Source: Ctena decussata
Taxonomy: Eukaryota > Mollusca > Bivalvia > Lucinida > Lucinidae
Assembly (NCBI GenBank): GCA_963989385.1
Contig: OZ022514.1
Span: 26,391,222 to 26,455,221 of the forward strand
Direction of reading: 5' to 3'
DNA length: 64,000 bases
Below the pieces are notes generated by a model. The model did no database searches, was not told the DNA's origin, and saw only the letters and a program-made list of their open reading frames with translations. Position numbers and translations under genes: made by a program. Position 1 is the stretch's first letter. Every line of letters begins with the position of its first letter. This document shows, in pieces, positions 12,144-23,507 of the stretch.

Positions 12144-15083
12144 AGACAAAATTCATAAGAATAACTTATGTATAATGGTAGTAAATGCCAAATTGCAGCG
12201 GCAAGAAAGCCACAACTGTCAGAGTACCTTCACAAAAAAGTATAGAAAATTTCTTAAGGTGCGGGAGGGGATTTTTATGCAGACAAAGACTATATAAATT
12301 GGCCACAATTGATATCTGAGCAAAATTGGCCTGATTTACCGCCAGGTATAATTGTTGGTGGTCAACATTATTTTCGAATTGCCAAATAGAGACGAATATC
12401 TTCGCAAAAGATGATGTTTGTATAACTATTTAAACTATGTTGCTATTTTTGGCCCTACGCCTCTACACTATAAAGGGTGCAGTAATGCAGTGTACTTGAA
12501 CAGAGACTGCTGGGAGATTTTAATTAAAAATGTGTGAATAAGCTGGCTCAGTAAGCTAAATGACATCGTTCTTGTTAACTAAAGATTAAATTGGTCTTAA
12601 CACAATTGTGTTATAGATCACTAAGTTATCTGTACAAGGTATCCTGACATACTACAATTTAAACTGTTTAGCTCTTCCTTCCTCAGGATTTTCTAAAAGT
12701 GCAAAATTATAAAGTAAATATATGGGCCATTTCAGCAGGAAAATAAAGTAGGCTGTTACATCATTTGAATGTGTTCGCTGCTGTTGAAGGAACTGATTTA
12801 GATTTTTATTATTCGTGTATTGTATGAAGGCATCCGAAGTGTAAAACTGAGATTTTTCCAAAGTAAGATGCAATGTATAACTAGCGTTCAAAATTTAACA
12901 TAAATTATTACATCATGAAATATAAGGCAAATCGAACCATAAGTTATATTAGGTCCGCTGTATCGGCACAGTTACTTACTAGCCAAAGTATGATGGCAAT
13001 ACATCGAAAAGTAGTTGAGATAAAGGGCAAAACTTGCCAGACTAGGAGCTATAAGCCATAGTGACACAGAAGATAAACTGAAAGTATAAAGGAAATGTAT
13101 TAAAAGTGTTCAAGATGTGACGCAAAATTAGCGAGCTACCAAATATAGGTGACAGAGACATATAAGTAACCAAGGTAACTCGGAGTGTAAGGGTGACACC
13201 ACAGTCTAAGTTCTGTGCAAACAAATTAATGAAATATTGGTCAATCTATTTGAACCATAAAATATAGGTCAAATCGACCTTATGCTGACCAATGCAGGGA
13301 GATGCTTTGCTACTACGTCGCTTTATATTAAATGTAATTACAATAGGTTTCGGCAAGATGGCTTGCAATATGATGTTTAAGTACACCAATAGTACAGGGG
13401 CACACATGTATGTCGTAAATACTGGGTCGCGAAAGTATGAATGTAAATATTTTACCCTTATCATAGACACTAAGGGTAGTCCTTAAGAAGTTGATAAATG
13501 GCTGTTGCCATTTTTTTCTTTCATCATTTTACGTAGAAAATGGCCAAGATAGTGGGTGGGGTAACACTGACCCAACACAACACTCTATTGTAACAAACGA
13601 GATATATATATATATAAATATTTTATATCATTAATATGCCTCTTTGAATATCCTTATACATAAAAACACAAAAATTCGAATTAACTATGAGAATTATATC
13701 GACTTAGTAGTTTCAAGTTTATGCATGTGGCCCTCAATGAGCATATATCACTTATTTTGATCCCTCCTCCTCTCATATTTGAAATAATTTCTTGATATGT
13801 ATTGAATAAGTTAGGTGACAGTTAGCAGTGGCAATATTAATTGAAGGCAGACTGTAACTTATTTCTTAAGATTCCCAAAACACTAGTAAGAAGAACTAAC
13901 CGTAGATTTAGTCTATACTGTGTCTAAAGATGAAAAGTGTGCGTGTAAGCATTAACAAAGCCATGCTTACGTTCCCTCTACTATAATAACACTGGTGTTT
14001 TATTTGAAAGAATGATAATCCAGGGTCATGTGCAATAAAAGTGGGGCCATGTAGGCATGCCTTGTTTATGTTATGCCTGCATCACGGTTACCAAGGGCAG
14101 GTTTTTGAAGCTCAAAAATTGTTGTTGCCAAATCATATTTCAGTGTTTTACATAAAAACTGGCAACATAGTGGGTGCGGTAACATTTACCTTTATAGCAG
14201 CCAGCTGTTACATATCGAATGTAGAGAACAATAAAGTTTATAAATATGACTATTTTTCCTTAAAAAATCTAAATGTACCAAAAGCAAACCGAGATATTTT
14301 GAAGAAGACTAGTTATCCGTCACGCAATACCTGTAACGTATATTGTCTTAATCAAAATACGAATTAACAACGATGATCTGAACGAATCGCTGGAATGAAT
14401 TAAAGATGTGTGGTTCCTTATAAAAACACTCTGTTTCTTTTGTTTGAATCATCCCGTAATTTTTTTGTATATTATGAATTAGCTAGGTAGCAGTTAGCAG
14501 TGGCATTGCCAGTTAAAAAAACAATGCAGTTTTTTCATAGAAATGTCCCTTAAACTGACGAAAATTGCCAGCTTTAGTTGGTGTAGCCCTTCAGTTTAAT
14601 CTTTTATTTGTAACTAAGAACACAATACCAATTTTATATGTCTTTAATGTACAATAATATCGGGGTTGCCCTGTATTTGAAAAGCAATGTAATAGTAGCA
14701 TTACATTACATGTTTGTAATCTAACATGGATATGTTGGGGTTTTTATTGAGAAAGCTATTTTCAAAGGCTAAATTCTCTGTTGGCAGAGAATATTAAACT
14801 TACCACTAGTACTAAGATGGCAATGTTTGATATTTTATACACACAATGACTCAACAAGAAGCATAATTTGAAGCATGTAGAACTTTCCTAACATTTAGTC
14901 TGATTTATAGCAATAACACAAATCGCATCATTTGGAATTACATGCCACAAGGAAAATATGAATAAATGGGAAATAGCAGACAGTTATTGCCCTTGTGTTC
15001 TCCCTAGCAGTTACAGTCATTATCGCCTTTTCCTTTGTGCATGCTATATTTTTTCCTATGATATTTCTTCTAGTTTTATCAGA
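12144..15083 (+). other. Intron 3, middle part with an old tandem duplication
   Basis: Two similar stretches lie about 620-670 bp apart: GATAGTGGGTGGGGTAACA near 13547 resembles CATAGTGGGTGCGGTAACA near 14164, and a phrase like CAGTTAGCAGTGGCA recurs at about 13817 and 14490. This looks like an ancient tandem duplication. A 108-codon frame at 14041-14367 shows no motif and falls in the repeat. Confidence 0.4.
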
Positions 15084-15275
15084 TGTAAAGTTTTATGTAC
15101 TAATAGACACAACCAAACAATGTGGGTTCTAGCTCTGAACTAATTTATTTACAAGGCGGCAGAACGCTTTATCACATAGATTATAGCTTATTAGGGAGGG
15201 GTATTGTTTTCAGTAATTATGTATATACTGTAAGTATAAGAACAGACTTCTTATTGCTGCTGCAAGTATACAACA
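15084..15275 (-). repeat. 3' LTR of the gypsy element
   Basis: It aligns with 19752-19941 as a direct repeat, including the shared stretches ACAATGTGGGTTCTAGCTCT and AATTATGTATATACTGTAAG. Ends are TG...CA. The LTR is unusually short, about 190 bp. Several substitutions separate the two LTRs, indicating an old insertion. Confidence 0.75.
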
Positions 15276-15290
15276 TTTTTCCTCTTTTAG
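15276..15290 (-). other. Polypurine tract of the gypsy element
   Basis: On the minus strand the sequence AAAAGAGGAAAAA abuts the 3' LTR, the expected position and composition for the plus-strand primer tract. Confidence 0.6.
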
Positions 15291-15823
15291 ATTAAAGTTA
15301 CTAAAGTTAACTTTATTCAGTCTCATAAAGCAATCATTTGAATGTCACTGCTATATAACTGTTTCTGAGTCCAATTAGTTGTTGCTTATCCAAGATCACT
15401 GAATTTTCTCTGCTTAATGTCTTTTGCTATAAAACTACAGTCTTTTTCATAAATCCTAGTTAAACTGATGCGATTCTAAAATTTAACTGCTGATTATATT
15501 ATATGTATATAGCATGCAGATAATGAAATATACAATCAGTATTAGAGTACTGGACTCAATGAGACAAGCCTGTATCATTCATATTTTCATTTATTCATTA
15601 ATTAGAAATTTCCCATGAAAAAGCAATCATAGTAAATCCCTAAGATGATACCACCCCATTCATGAAAATGGCTTGTCTGACAGAAACATGACTTTACAAC
15701 ACTGCATCCGAGATAAGAAGGTGATTATTACAACCCATCGCTTCATAAGCATTACAGAGAGGGGTTTATTATGCCCTGTTTATCTGTAATGGGCCTTAAC
15801 ACACAGAATATTTACAGTTCCTT

Positions 15824-16230
15824 TCACTGATTAGTGAATCTGTCGGGAGTCTTTCTGTTCCTTGTTGGGTACCGTCTTTCGACTATTTTAGGTTGCACAT
15901 CGCTATTTGTCGAAACTGCCTTTTCGGCACTGGTGTCCACAGATATGTCCGGAGCCTGTTCTGATGGTTTCGGCTCTACCGATGTCGGTACTATTTGGTC
16001 TGCGTGACGACGCGAGTTTCCCTTTTCCCCCATTTGAACTTTGTACGAAAGCGGTCCATTTTTCACACTTATTTTCGCACTGGTCCATTTGTCACTATTT
16101 TATCGATAGTCTCGAACCATTACATTATCTCCAATATTGAACTGAGGCCTTTTCGAGTCAGTCAAAGAATCAAATTGCTTCTTTTGAACTGTGTCCTTCA
16201 CATTTTGTTTTACCAAATCCAATCGAGAAC
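15824..16230 (-). pseudogene. Frameshifted integrase C-terminus (gypsy pol)
   Basis: This continues pol in another frame after a frameshift near 16225-16235. The frame carries the usual gypsy tail: a GD.VMVRDY-like motif, GPLSYKVQM, RRHADQI and finally RRYPTRNRKTPDRF. One in-frame stop follows the VRDYR segment. The part from 16066 to 15824 is open to its natural stop. Confidence 0.7.
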
Positions 16231-18807
16231 GATGCTTCGACCGAGAAATAGTTTTGCTGTGCTTTCATTCGTTGTAGAATGCGGGGAATTCCTATACGCT
16301 AGCAAGAAATTACCAATTTTTTTATGTAGTGAGCCAATATCAGATGCTGCTGACTTCATTGCCAGTTTAAAACTTTGTACAAAGCGCTCTGCTAATCCAT
16401 TTGTAGCAGGATGCCATGGCACTGATGTTTTATGTTGTATGCCATTGTTCCTAACAAATGTTTGGAATTGTTCAGACGTAAATTGTGGACCATTGTCGCT
16501 AACAATTTGTTTCGGAAAACCAAATCGTCCAAACATTTGCCACAAAATATCTACTGTCTTTGACGCGGTTGTAGTTGTCATAACTTCCAGTTCTGGCCAT
16601 TTCGAGTGCGCATCCACAGCTATAAGAAACATGTGTCCTAAAAATGGTCCAGCGAAGTCAATATGTATGCGGTCCCAAGGTGCAGACGGCCATTCCAAAG
16701 GGTGTAACGATGATTTTGTTGGTGACTTTTGATTGCTTTGACAGCCAGCACAGCGTTTTGCTAACTGTTCAATTTCATTGTCAAGTCCTGGCCACCAAAA
16801 GAAACTTCTGCTAAGTGCTTTCAGTTTAACTATGCATATATGTCCGACATTTATGTCTTCCAGCACTTTATTTCTGAGTTTTAAAGGTATAATGACACGG
16901 ATACCCCACATTAGACATTCTTGTTGAACTGAAAGTTCAATTGTACGCGTGTAGTATGGCTTAAGCCGCTCTTCTTGAGGTTTCTCTGTCCAGCCATTCA
17001 ATGTAAAGTCTAAGACCTTTGACAAACTATTATCTCGACGTGTTTCACGCTTAATGGCATTAGCACTGACAGACAGGCTATCAATCTGCGACAAATTATA
17101 AATTTCCACAGGATCACTGTCTGGTACTTCCTTTTCTTGTCGACATGGCAAACGTGAAAGAGTGTCCGCGTTAGCCTGCGATTTCGAGTTCTTGTACTCG
17201 GTTTCATATTCATGTCCTTCCAAAAATAGGGCATAACGTTGCAGACGTGCTGCTGTTGCTGCTGGAATTCCTTTCTTTGGACTGAAAATGGTTAACAGCG
17301 GTTGACGATCCGTCACCAAAGTAAAATAACGTCCATAGAGATAACAGTGAAATTTCTTGATTCCCCATATGATTGCTAAAACTTCTTTGTGGATTTGGGC
17401 ATAGTTTTTCTCTGCCGATTTTAATGAACGTGACGCGAAGGCGATCGGTCTTTCTTCACCATTTTCCATGACATGTGAAATTACGGCACTTAATCCGAAA
17501 GCGGAAGAGTCACAAGCCAGTCTGACAGGTAGATTTGGATTGTAATGTGTCAAAACAGTTTCTGCTGTTATTAATGTTTGTACTTCAAAAGCTTTTTGCG
17601 TCTCAAGTGTCCATTTAAATTTCAGGTCCTTCTGCAATAGCTGATTAAGGGGATGTAGTACACTTGCCAAATTTGGCATAAACTTGGAATAATAGTTCAC
17701 AAGTCCCAAAAAAGATCTTAACTGGGTTATGTTCTCCGGCTTTGGTGCACATGTAATAGCTTCTATTTTTGCTTGAGTTTTATGTAGACCGTTAGAGTCT
17801 ATTTTGTGACCGCAGTAAGTAATGTCTTTCTGGAAGAAACTGCATTTCTCTTTGTTCACATGCAAGTTGTAGTCGTGTAATCTCTGAAGTACAGATTGAA
17901 GGGTTTCCAAGTGATCTTCATCTGTTTTTCCAGTGATGATCATGTCATCAAGAATACAGCTTGTATTTGGTATTCCTTTCAATACCTGATCAATGGTACG
18001 TTGCCATATTGATGGAGAGGCTGCTATCCCGAAAACAAGTCGATTATACTGGTAAAAGCCTTTGTGTGTATTAATGGTAAGATAATTCTTGAACTTATCA
18101 TCTAGTTCTAATTGATGGTATGCTTGTGTCAAGTCTATCTTGGAAAATCGCTGTCCTCCCGCCAGTGACGCAAATATATCATCGATCCTAGGCAGTGGAT
18201 ATTGGTCGATTCTCAGGTTTACAGTTGTCTTGTAATCACCGCATATTCTGACTGAATAATCCTTCTTTGGTACTGCCACTTTAGGTGTTGCCCAGTCGCT
18301 GTGATCTACTTTCTCGATTATTCCTTCCTTTTCAAGCCTTTCCAACTCTTGTTCAACTTTTGGCTTCATTGCATAAGGTACTTGCCTTGCTTTGCAAACT
18401 TTTGGCTGTGCATTATCTTTTAAAGTTAAAGTAGCTTTCATGCTCTTAACTTTCCCTGCTTCCTCTGTGAAAACTGAATTGTACTTAATCTGTAGAATTT
18501 CCTGAAGGTTTTCTTCTGTAGACCTACTTGTGTTCAAAAATTTAATTGAATTCCAATCAAGTTTAATGTATTTTAGCCATGATCTACCAAATAATGCAGG
18601 ACTGCCATTTTTCACAACAAATAAATCCAAATTGTGTTCCTGTCCTTCATAATTCACTTTCACATTAATTAATCCAGCTGGCTTAATTGTTTGACCTGAA
18701 TATGTCTTGAGTGTTGTGTTTGTTTCAGATAATTTCTTGTGAGAAAACATTTGATTGTATGTCCTACTTGGTATAACTGATATGGCAGACCCAGTATCTA
18801 GTTCCAT
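16210..18807 (-). CDS. Gypsy pol: protease, RT, RNase H and most of integrase
   Basis: 865 codons are open. Aspartic protease: LDTGSA at residues 3-8. Reverse transcriptase: FSKIDLTQAYHQLELD and an ILDDM catalytic box in which the usual Tyr before LDD is Ile. RNase H: LACDSSAFGLSAVISH, then EVLAIIWGIKKFHCYLYGR and TDRQPLL. Integrase: a zinc finger whose first His appears replaced by Asn (INVGH), though CAGC is kept. The catalytic triad is intact (HIDFAGP, SDNGPQF, GLAERF). The ATG is preceded directly by an in-frame TAA, so the start is probably a product of decay and the protease was once read through from gag. The C-terminus is lost to a frameshift. Confidence 0.85.
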   Translation of the reverse strand: MELDTGSAISVIPSRTYNQMFSHKKLSETNTTLKTYSGQTIKPAGLINVKVNYEGQEHNLDLFVVKNGSPALFGRSWLKYIKLDWNSIKFLNTSRSTEENLQEILQIKYNSVFTEEAGKVKSMKATLTLKDNAQPKVCKARQVPYAMKPKVEQELERLEKEGIIEKVDHSDWATPKVAVPKKDYSVRICGDYKTTVNLRIDQYPLPRIDDIFASLAGGQRFSKIDLTQAYHQLELDDKFKNYLTINTHKGFYQYNRLVFGIAASPSIWQRTIDQVLKGIPNTSCILDDMIITGKTDEDHLETLQSVLQRLHDYNLHVNKEKCSFFQKDITYCGHKIDSNGLHKTQAKIEAITCAPKPENITQLRSFLGLVNYYSKFMPNLASVLHPLNQLLQKDLKFKWTLETQKAFEVQTLITAETVLTHYNPNLPVRLACDSSAFGLSAVISHVMENGEERPIAFASRSLKSAEKNYAQIHKEVLAIIWGIKKFHCYLYGRYFTLVTDRQPLLTIFSPKKGIPAATAARLQRYALFLEGHEYETEYKNSKSQANADTLSRLPCRQEKEVPDSDPVEIYNLSQIDSLSVSANAIKRETRRDNSLSKVLDFTLNGWTEKPQEERLKPYYTRTIELSVQQECLMWGIRVIIPLKLRNKVLEDINVGHICIVKLKALSRSFFWWPGLDNEIEQLAKRCAGCQSNQKSPTKSSLHPLEWPSAPWDRIHIDFAGPFLGHMFLIAVDAHSKWPELEVMTTTTASKTVDILWQMFGRFGFPKQIVSDNGPQFTSEQFQTFVRNNGIQHKTSVPWHPATNGLAERFVQSFKLAMKSAASDIGSLHKKIGNFLLAYRNSPHSTTNESTAKLFLGRSIVLDWIW

Positions 18808-18959
18808 TTAGAGTGTTTTCCTTCAATGCTGGGCGTTATGCTGATAACATATGATCTCTTTACCGTATTTACCGTAACAGTTTAAAGATCTTGCTCTTCC
18901 ACCGATTTCACAATTTTTGGTTTTGGCTTCTTGGATTGGTTTTTCTTTTGGGCCTTTTA

Positions 18960-19665
18960 ACTCAAACAAGCTCTCTCAATATGTCCTTATTGCATGATTC
19001 ATCTTTAAAATGACATTCATCCGGCGAATGTTTTTCCTGTCGCAGCGGAAACATGCATTTTTGACATTTTTTCTGTTTAAGAACCCTTCTTCTTACTTAT
19101 CTTGTTGACAGGATCAGGCCTGTGCTGGTGCTGCAATTCTACAGCATCTTTGGAAGCTGTTTCTATGGCTGTCGCGATTTCAGTTGCTTTTTGCAGTGTT
19201 AAATCTGACACAGATAGTAACTTTTTCTGAATATTTTCATTCCTAATTACACAAACGAACCTATCGCGTAGAGCATCGTTGAGATTTGCTTCGAAATTGC
19301 AATGTTCAGTGAGCTTCCTCAATTCTGCCACATACACAGTTATTGATTCTCCCTGTTTCTGGTCCCTTTTATCAAATCGGAATCGCTCAGCAATCACTTA
19401 TGGCTTTGGGGACAAATGGTCCCTTAAAATAGTCACAATTTTATCATAACTCTTTGTTGGTGGATCATCCGGTATTGTCAAATTGCGCAACAGTCCGTAG
19501 GTTTTTCCTCCCATAATTGCTAATAACGCAGGAAGCTTCCGATCATTAGCTACCTCGTTAGCAACGAAAAACTGCGCAACACGTTCTGTGTAACTGTTCC
19601 ATGTCTCTGTCAGCTCATTATACTCTCCAACATTCCCGATAGAAAAGTTGTGATAATTCAGAATT
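18960..19665 (-). pseudogene. Gypsy gag with premature stop
   Basis: The minus-strand frame from about 19660 reads as a capsid of the Mag-like type (NSYTERVAQFFVANEV, then LPALLAIMGGKTYGLLRNL). It meets an in-frame TAA at 19398-19400, then continues (ERFRFDKRDQKQGES, LRKLTEHCNF, LRDRFVCVI) to 19077. Further on, about 19075-18960, lie remnants of CCHC-type zinc knuckles (KCQKC, HSPDECHFKDESC) in a shifted frame. The open portion is 106 codons (19077-19397), which uses GTG at the apparent start and is not a true initiation. Confidence 0.7.
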
Positions 19666-19741
19666 TATTGCTTTTTTAAATTTTATTTAAATCTATCCAA
19701 GAAATCCAAAATCTTGAGTTCAGGCCCATAAAATCCAAAAT

Positions 19742-19751
19742 CTCGTCGCCA
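19742..19751 (-). other. Primer-binding site of the gypsy element
   Basis: Minus-strand TGGCGACGAG directly follows the 5' LTR, the normal place for the tRNA primer site. The priming tRNA is not assigned. Confidence 0.55.
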
Positions 19752-19941
19752 AGTATTGTTTTGTACAAATAGACACAACTAAACAATGTGGGTTCTAGCT
19801 CTGAACTAATTTCTTTACAAGGCGGCAGAATGCTATATCACATATATTATAGCTTATCAGGGAGGAGTATTGTTTTTAGTAATTATGTATATACTGTAAG
19901 TATAAGAACAGACTTCTTATTGCTGCTGCTATTATACAGCA
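19752..19941 (-). repeat. 5' LTR of the gypsy element
   Basis: Direct-repeat partner of 15084-15275, about 190 bp, ending TATACAGCA on the plus strand where the left copy has TATACAACA. Outside the LTR, similarity stops at once. Confidence 0.75.
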
Positions 19942-22889
19942 TAAAGAAATATTTTGTAGCCTCTAGAAACAACACCCCTGTGCTGAAATTACTTTTCGAT
20001 AATTTATCTAATAAACACACACACAAATGATGAAGATGGGCAAATAAATGATGTCTCAGTAAGTATTCAGGGATAAAAGCCGAGTAATTTAATTGGAAGG
20101 ACCTCCTGAGGATTTGTTGTACTTCTGACTTTTTCTGACAAGAGAAGTAATAGAAAAACTGCTACTATCCCCCACTGATATTTGACAAAAGAGATTCATG
20201 TTTAGGTTTAGAATTGTCACAGAGGTGATACCTATTTCCTTATCTGACTGTCGACCGAGAAAAAATGCCCGTCAGCTGTGGCAACTGACAGAAGTATCGG
20301 CACATTTGACCGTTATTGACACCCTTATTACTCTTAAGTCAATTGCATTCTCAGTCAACTGCCCTTTGCACAGTGTCAGCTCATCAGCAAGTTTCTGCTT
20401 ATCACGTTTTTTGTAATTTTCATGCTAAATTATTATCTATGTTACCCGCTGGTGTTGCTTCCATCAGTTATATTGCAACGTATTTTTATCACAGTGATAA
20501 TGTAACAATGCAAATTTTTATTTTTATGAGACACAGAGAGTCTCTTCATCTATCTGTTCATGGCATGTTTCGCTTATTGTAACATTACTACGATTTATTC
20601 GGTCAGATAATTCTGTACAGCACCTGTCTGTTTTCTGATACATTACAACCACCAACTTAAATGTAACGAAAGACGAATATTATTTAAGTCATTCAACTTT
20701 TGATATGTATGTTTCTTCAGTTGCTGCAATGATTTACAAGCGTCAAAAAAAAATGAAAAAAAAACAACAACAAAAAAACAACAACTAATTTTCTTACTGT
20801 ATTGAATGAATCTAGACTAGGATCATTCAGAATAGCAGTAAAATTTAAGTAGTAATTCAGGGAGAAGAACTCTATAAGCACTCAGCTTTCGTTCTAATCC
20901 CAAGATTGTACTGTGTACTATTATGTATGTATGTAAAAATTTATAAATGAATAAAATATGTTTAAACCAAATTAACTAATAAGTTTACTCCCGTAACGAT
21001 AGCTAAGCAATATGGGAATATGTTCAAAATCACTGAATCATCAGAAAAGTATTAAGGTATGAGAAATTTAAAAGTTTTAAAATTACTCATAAATGGTTGC
21101 ATACGTTTCCCGCTCTGTTGTTCTTCTCTTTATTTTGATATTGTACTGCAAAGTAAAACCATGGTTCAATACATTATTTACAACAAATTTGACTCCCCAA
21201 GAAATACCTGAGCAGCAATATCTTTCATCAAATATTCTGTCAATTTATTTACCATTTCGTTATGTGGCTTAGAACTCTGTAAACTCTGTCCCTTACAAAT
21301 TAAAATATTCGTCAAATTAAAAGTAAGCAGAGGTTCCATGCTGAATTAACTATTTTAAGAGACTGTTATATATATTAAGACTATTAAGACAAAGGAGATA
21401 TAGCTTGGAAATAAAGATAATCTTTGTGACACGACTTTTCTTGTTTCTTTTCCTTCTATAATAAATGTCCCGACTGTAATATTACCGTTAGGAACTATAT
21501 ACATAGACCAGATAAAGCTTTATAATAAACTACTATGCAACGTTTCGACAACGGGGCTGGTTTCTCGACTTAAACTTAGCAATGATTCCCTTGTAAACGT
21601 AGAATACGTGATAGCCAGACAAAAGCAAGTATATTCTGTCAGCATATGTTCACATTAATTTTTTTAGATAACAGTGTGGCTTCACTCTTCAAAGGTCGGG
21701 TATTATTTCTGTCTTAGAGTATTTCAGTTTGTACGTTCAACGTTACGGTACCAGATGTTTTCAAAAATGTTTTGAATTTCTGATGACTGGTAATGTTACA
21801 CTTACCAGGACAGTTACCGGCCAGATTTTAACTTTGTCAAACTGACTATATTTACTTTATTTGGTGCCTTTATACATATACAGATTTAAGGCTGAATTAT
21901 GATTGCATATTTTTTCTCAAGAGAAGGGTATCTGTTATAATAATTTTTATCTTAAATAAAAAATCACTTATGTTCCTGTCTCAAAAATCGTAAGATTGAG
22001 TAGTAGACAATATCAACAACAAAACTTTTCTTTTATGCTTTAATAAGTAAACAAACTGCAAAACCTGGTGTGCGTGTTCAGAATTTGTCAAGTCTCTATG
22101 TATTACAGTTTGAAATATGATTGGTTTTGTCACGTATAAAACACACTTCATGTAGTCCTTAAATTACTTGTCATTTAAGGGGATTTGTTCTGCAATAATA
22201 ACATGGATCAAAGTTCCGTTTCCATTATGCACATCTTCAATGCATATCTGAACTGTGTTACAAGTTTCAAATCTCTGCACCAAACACTGTAGGAGAAATT
22301 GCGGAGACAATAACAGTACTACAAAGTGTGACGGACGGACGAAAGGACGTACGTATGGACGAGGGCAAGACTTAATGCACCTCCCCACTTTTTGACAGGG
22401 ACATAGTAAAGGAAAATAAAGTGCTGCAGGTTTTTCGAATAGTTTCTGTATACAAGAATAATGAAACGTCGAAGGGCGAGGGTTACGAGAGTGTAAAACC
22501 TATTTTGTTTTTACATTCGTTGTCGGCTTAAACCGCTTTTGCATCAAGGTTTATTGAAACCAGAATTTTATGATGACTTTCTATACCGAGTCAGAAACAT
22601 TGTAGGTAGAGCTGATTGGTATGATTAGCTAAAAAAAATATCATACCTTTCCATGTTTTGGCTGTAACATAATGAAATGCTACGGATTTTATGCTAAGTA
22701 ATTAACCTAAAAATGGTTGATATTAAATGCATGCCGTTGGGTCGGGCATCAGACTCAATGATCGCTTCGACGAAAGCTATTTAGTTTAGGAAAATACGGT
22801 CGGAACTTTTTCGGGCTATCGTTTAGCTGATAGGCATTTAACAGGGTTTATTTTCCCCTTGTATTGCAGTGGTTTGGTTTGGCACCCCA
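19942..22889 (+). other. Intron 3, part between gypsy element and first retrozyme array
   Basis: AT-rich sequence with A-rich runs near 20745-20785. A copy of a dispersed phrase (GAGGGTTACGAGAGTGTAAAACC) lies near 22479, related to 39280-39310. Nothing else is recognised. Confidence 0.4.
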
Positions 22890-22946
22890 ATTAAAATCTT
22901 AAAGAGTTCCTTCAAGAGCAGAGAACACATTCAGAAGAAGGATAAT

Positions 22947-22992
22947 GGGCCAGACTACGTAGTTTCGGCTAATAAAGCCTCATCAGTAACCC
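22947..22992 (-). ncRNA. Hammerhead ribozyme, type I, copy 1
   Basis: Minus strand, 5' to 3': stem I GGGTTA, core CTGATGA, stem II GGC-loop TTTATTA-GCC, core GAAA, stem III CTA-CG-TAG, UC cleavage site (GUC), stem I 3' strand TGGCCC. Stem I pairs over 6 positions with two G-U wobbles. All conserved core bases are present. A conserved hairpin CTGGT...ACCAG lies just upstream. Confidence 0.78.
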
Positions 22993-23342
22993 TGACAATA
23001 TCTGGTGACGAAACCAGAGAAAAGCAAACTGTTTTTTTTTTTTTTTTTTTTAATTTTAATTGGACAGTCGATTCAAAGACTGACCTAGTATCAAAATCGG
23101 TCCAAATAATATAAAAGACGCTGATCTAGAAAAAGAGTCTTAACCAGTCTAAAATTTCAGATTTCTCAAAATATATCCTCTGATCAGAAAGGACGAAAAT
23201 AAGAATAAAATCTGCGCTATGGATGATGCACGAGGAGACGTTTTACGGCCGCCACACGACACAACACCAGCCGCAGTGAAGTCAAATAAAAATTTTAAAG
23301 AGACCCTTCAAGAGCAGAAAATACATTGAGAAGAAGGAACAT

Positions 23343-23388
23343 GGGCCAGACTACGTAGTTTCGGCTAATAAAGCCTCATCAGTGACCC
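23343..23388 (-). ncRNA. Hammerhead ribozyme, type I, copy 2
   Basis: Same layout as copy 1, with stem I GGGTCA pairing to TGGCCC (five Watson-Crick pairs and one G-U). Core CTGATGA...GAAA and cleavage triplet GUC are intact. It lies 396 bp from copy 1. Confidence 0.8.
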
Positions 23389-23507
23389 TGACAATATATG
23401 GTAACGAAACCAGAGAAAAGCAAACTGACATTTCTTAATTTTAATTGGGCAGTTTGATTCAAAGGCTGACCTAGTATCAAAAAGGGTCCAAATAATATAA
23501 AAGATGA

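Larger units (their letters stand above)
15084..19941 (-). mobile_element. Ty3/gypsy LTR retrotransposon, decayed
   Basis: A nearly complete element lies on the minus strand in intron 3, antisense to the host gene. Reading in element direction: 5' LTR (19752-19941), primer-binding site TGGCGACGAG at 19742-19751, gag (about 19660-18960), pol (18807 down to 15824), purine tract (15276-15290) and 3' LTR (15084-15275). Gag style and domain order (protease, RT, RNase H, integrase) fit animal Ty3/gypsy. It carries an in-frame stop in gag, a stop before the protease and a frameshift in the integrase tail, so it is inactive. No clear target-site duplication was found. Confidence 0.85.
22890..23507 (-). 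mobile_element. Retrozyme-like array 1 (two hammerhead copies)
   Basis: About one and a half copies of a ~396-bp unit, diagnosed by GAGTTCCTTCAAGAGCAGAG, CCAGACTACGTAGTTTCGGC, AATAAAGCCTC and TACGGCCGCCACAC. Two hammerhead cores lie at 22947-22992 and 23343-23388 on the minus strand. A poly-T tract expands at 23033-23053. Tandem units with a self-cleaving ribozyme per unit and no ORF match the metazoan retrozyme layout. The array is antisense to the host gene. Confidence 0.75.

Noticed and set aside
14041..14367. 108-codon frame in intron 3 as an exon
   Set aside because: No domain, no fitting splice sites, and it overlaps an old tandem duplication.
15995..16732. 245-codon plus-strand open frame
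   Set aside because: It is antisense to the gypsy integrase region, which has clear catalytic motifs on the minus strand. No independent coding evidence.
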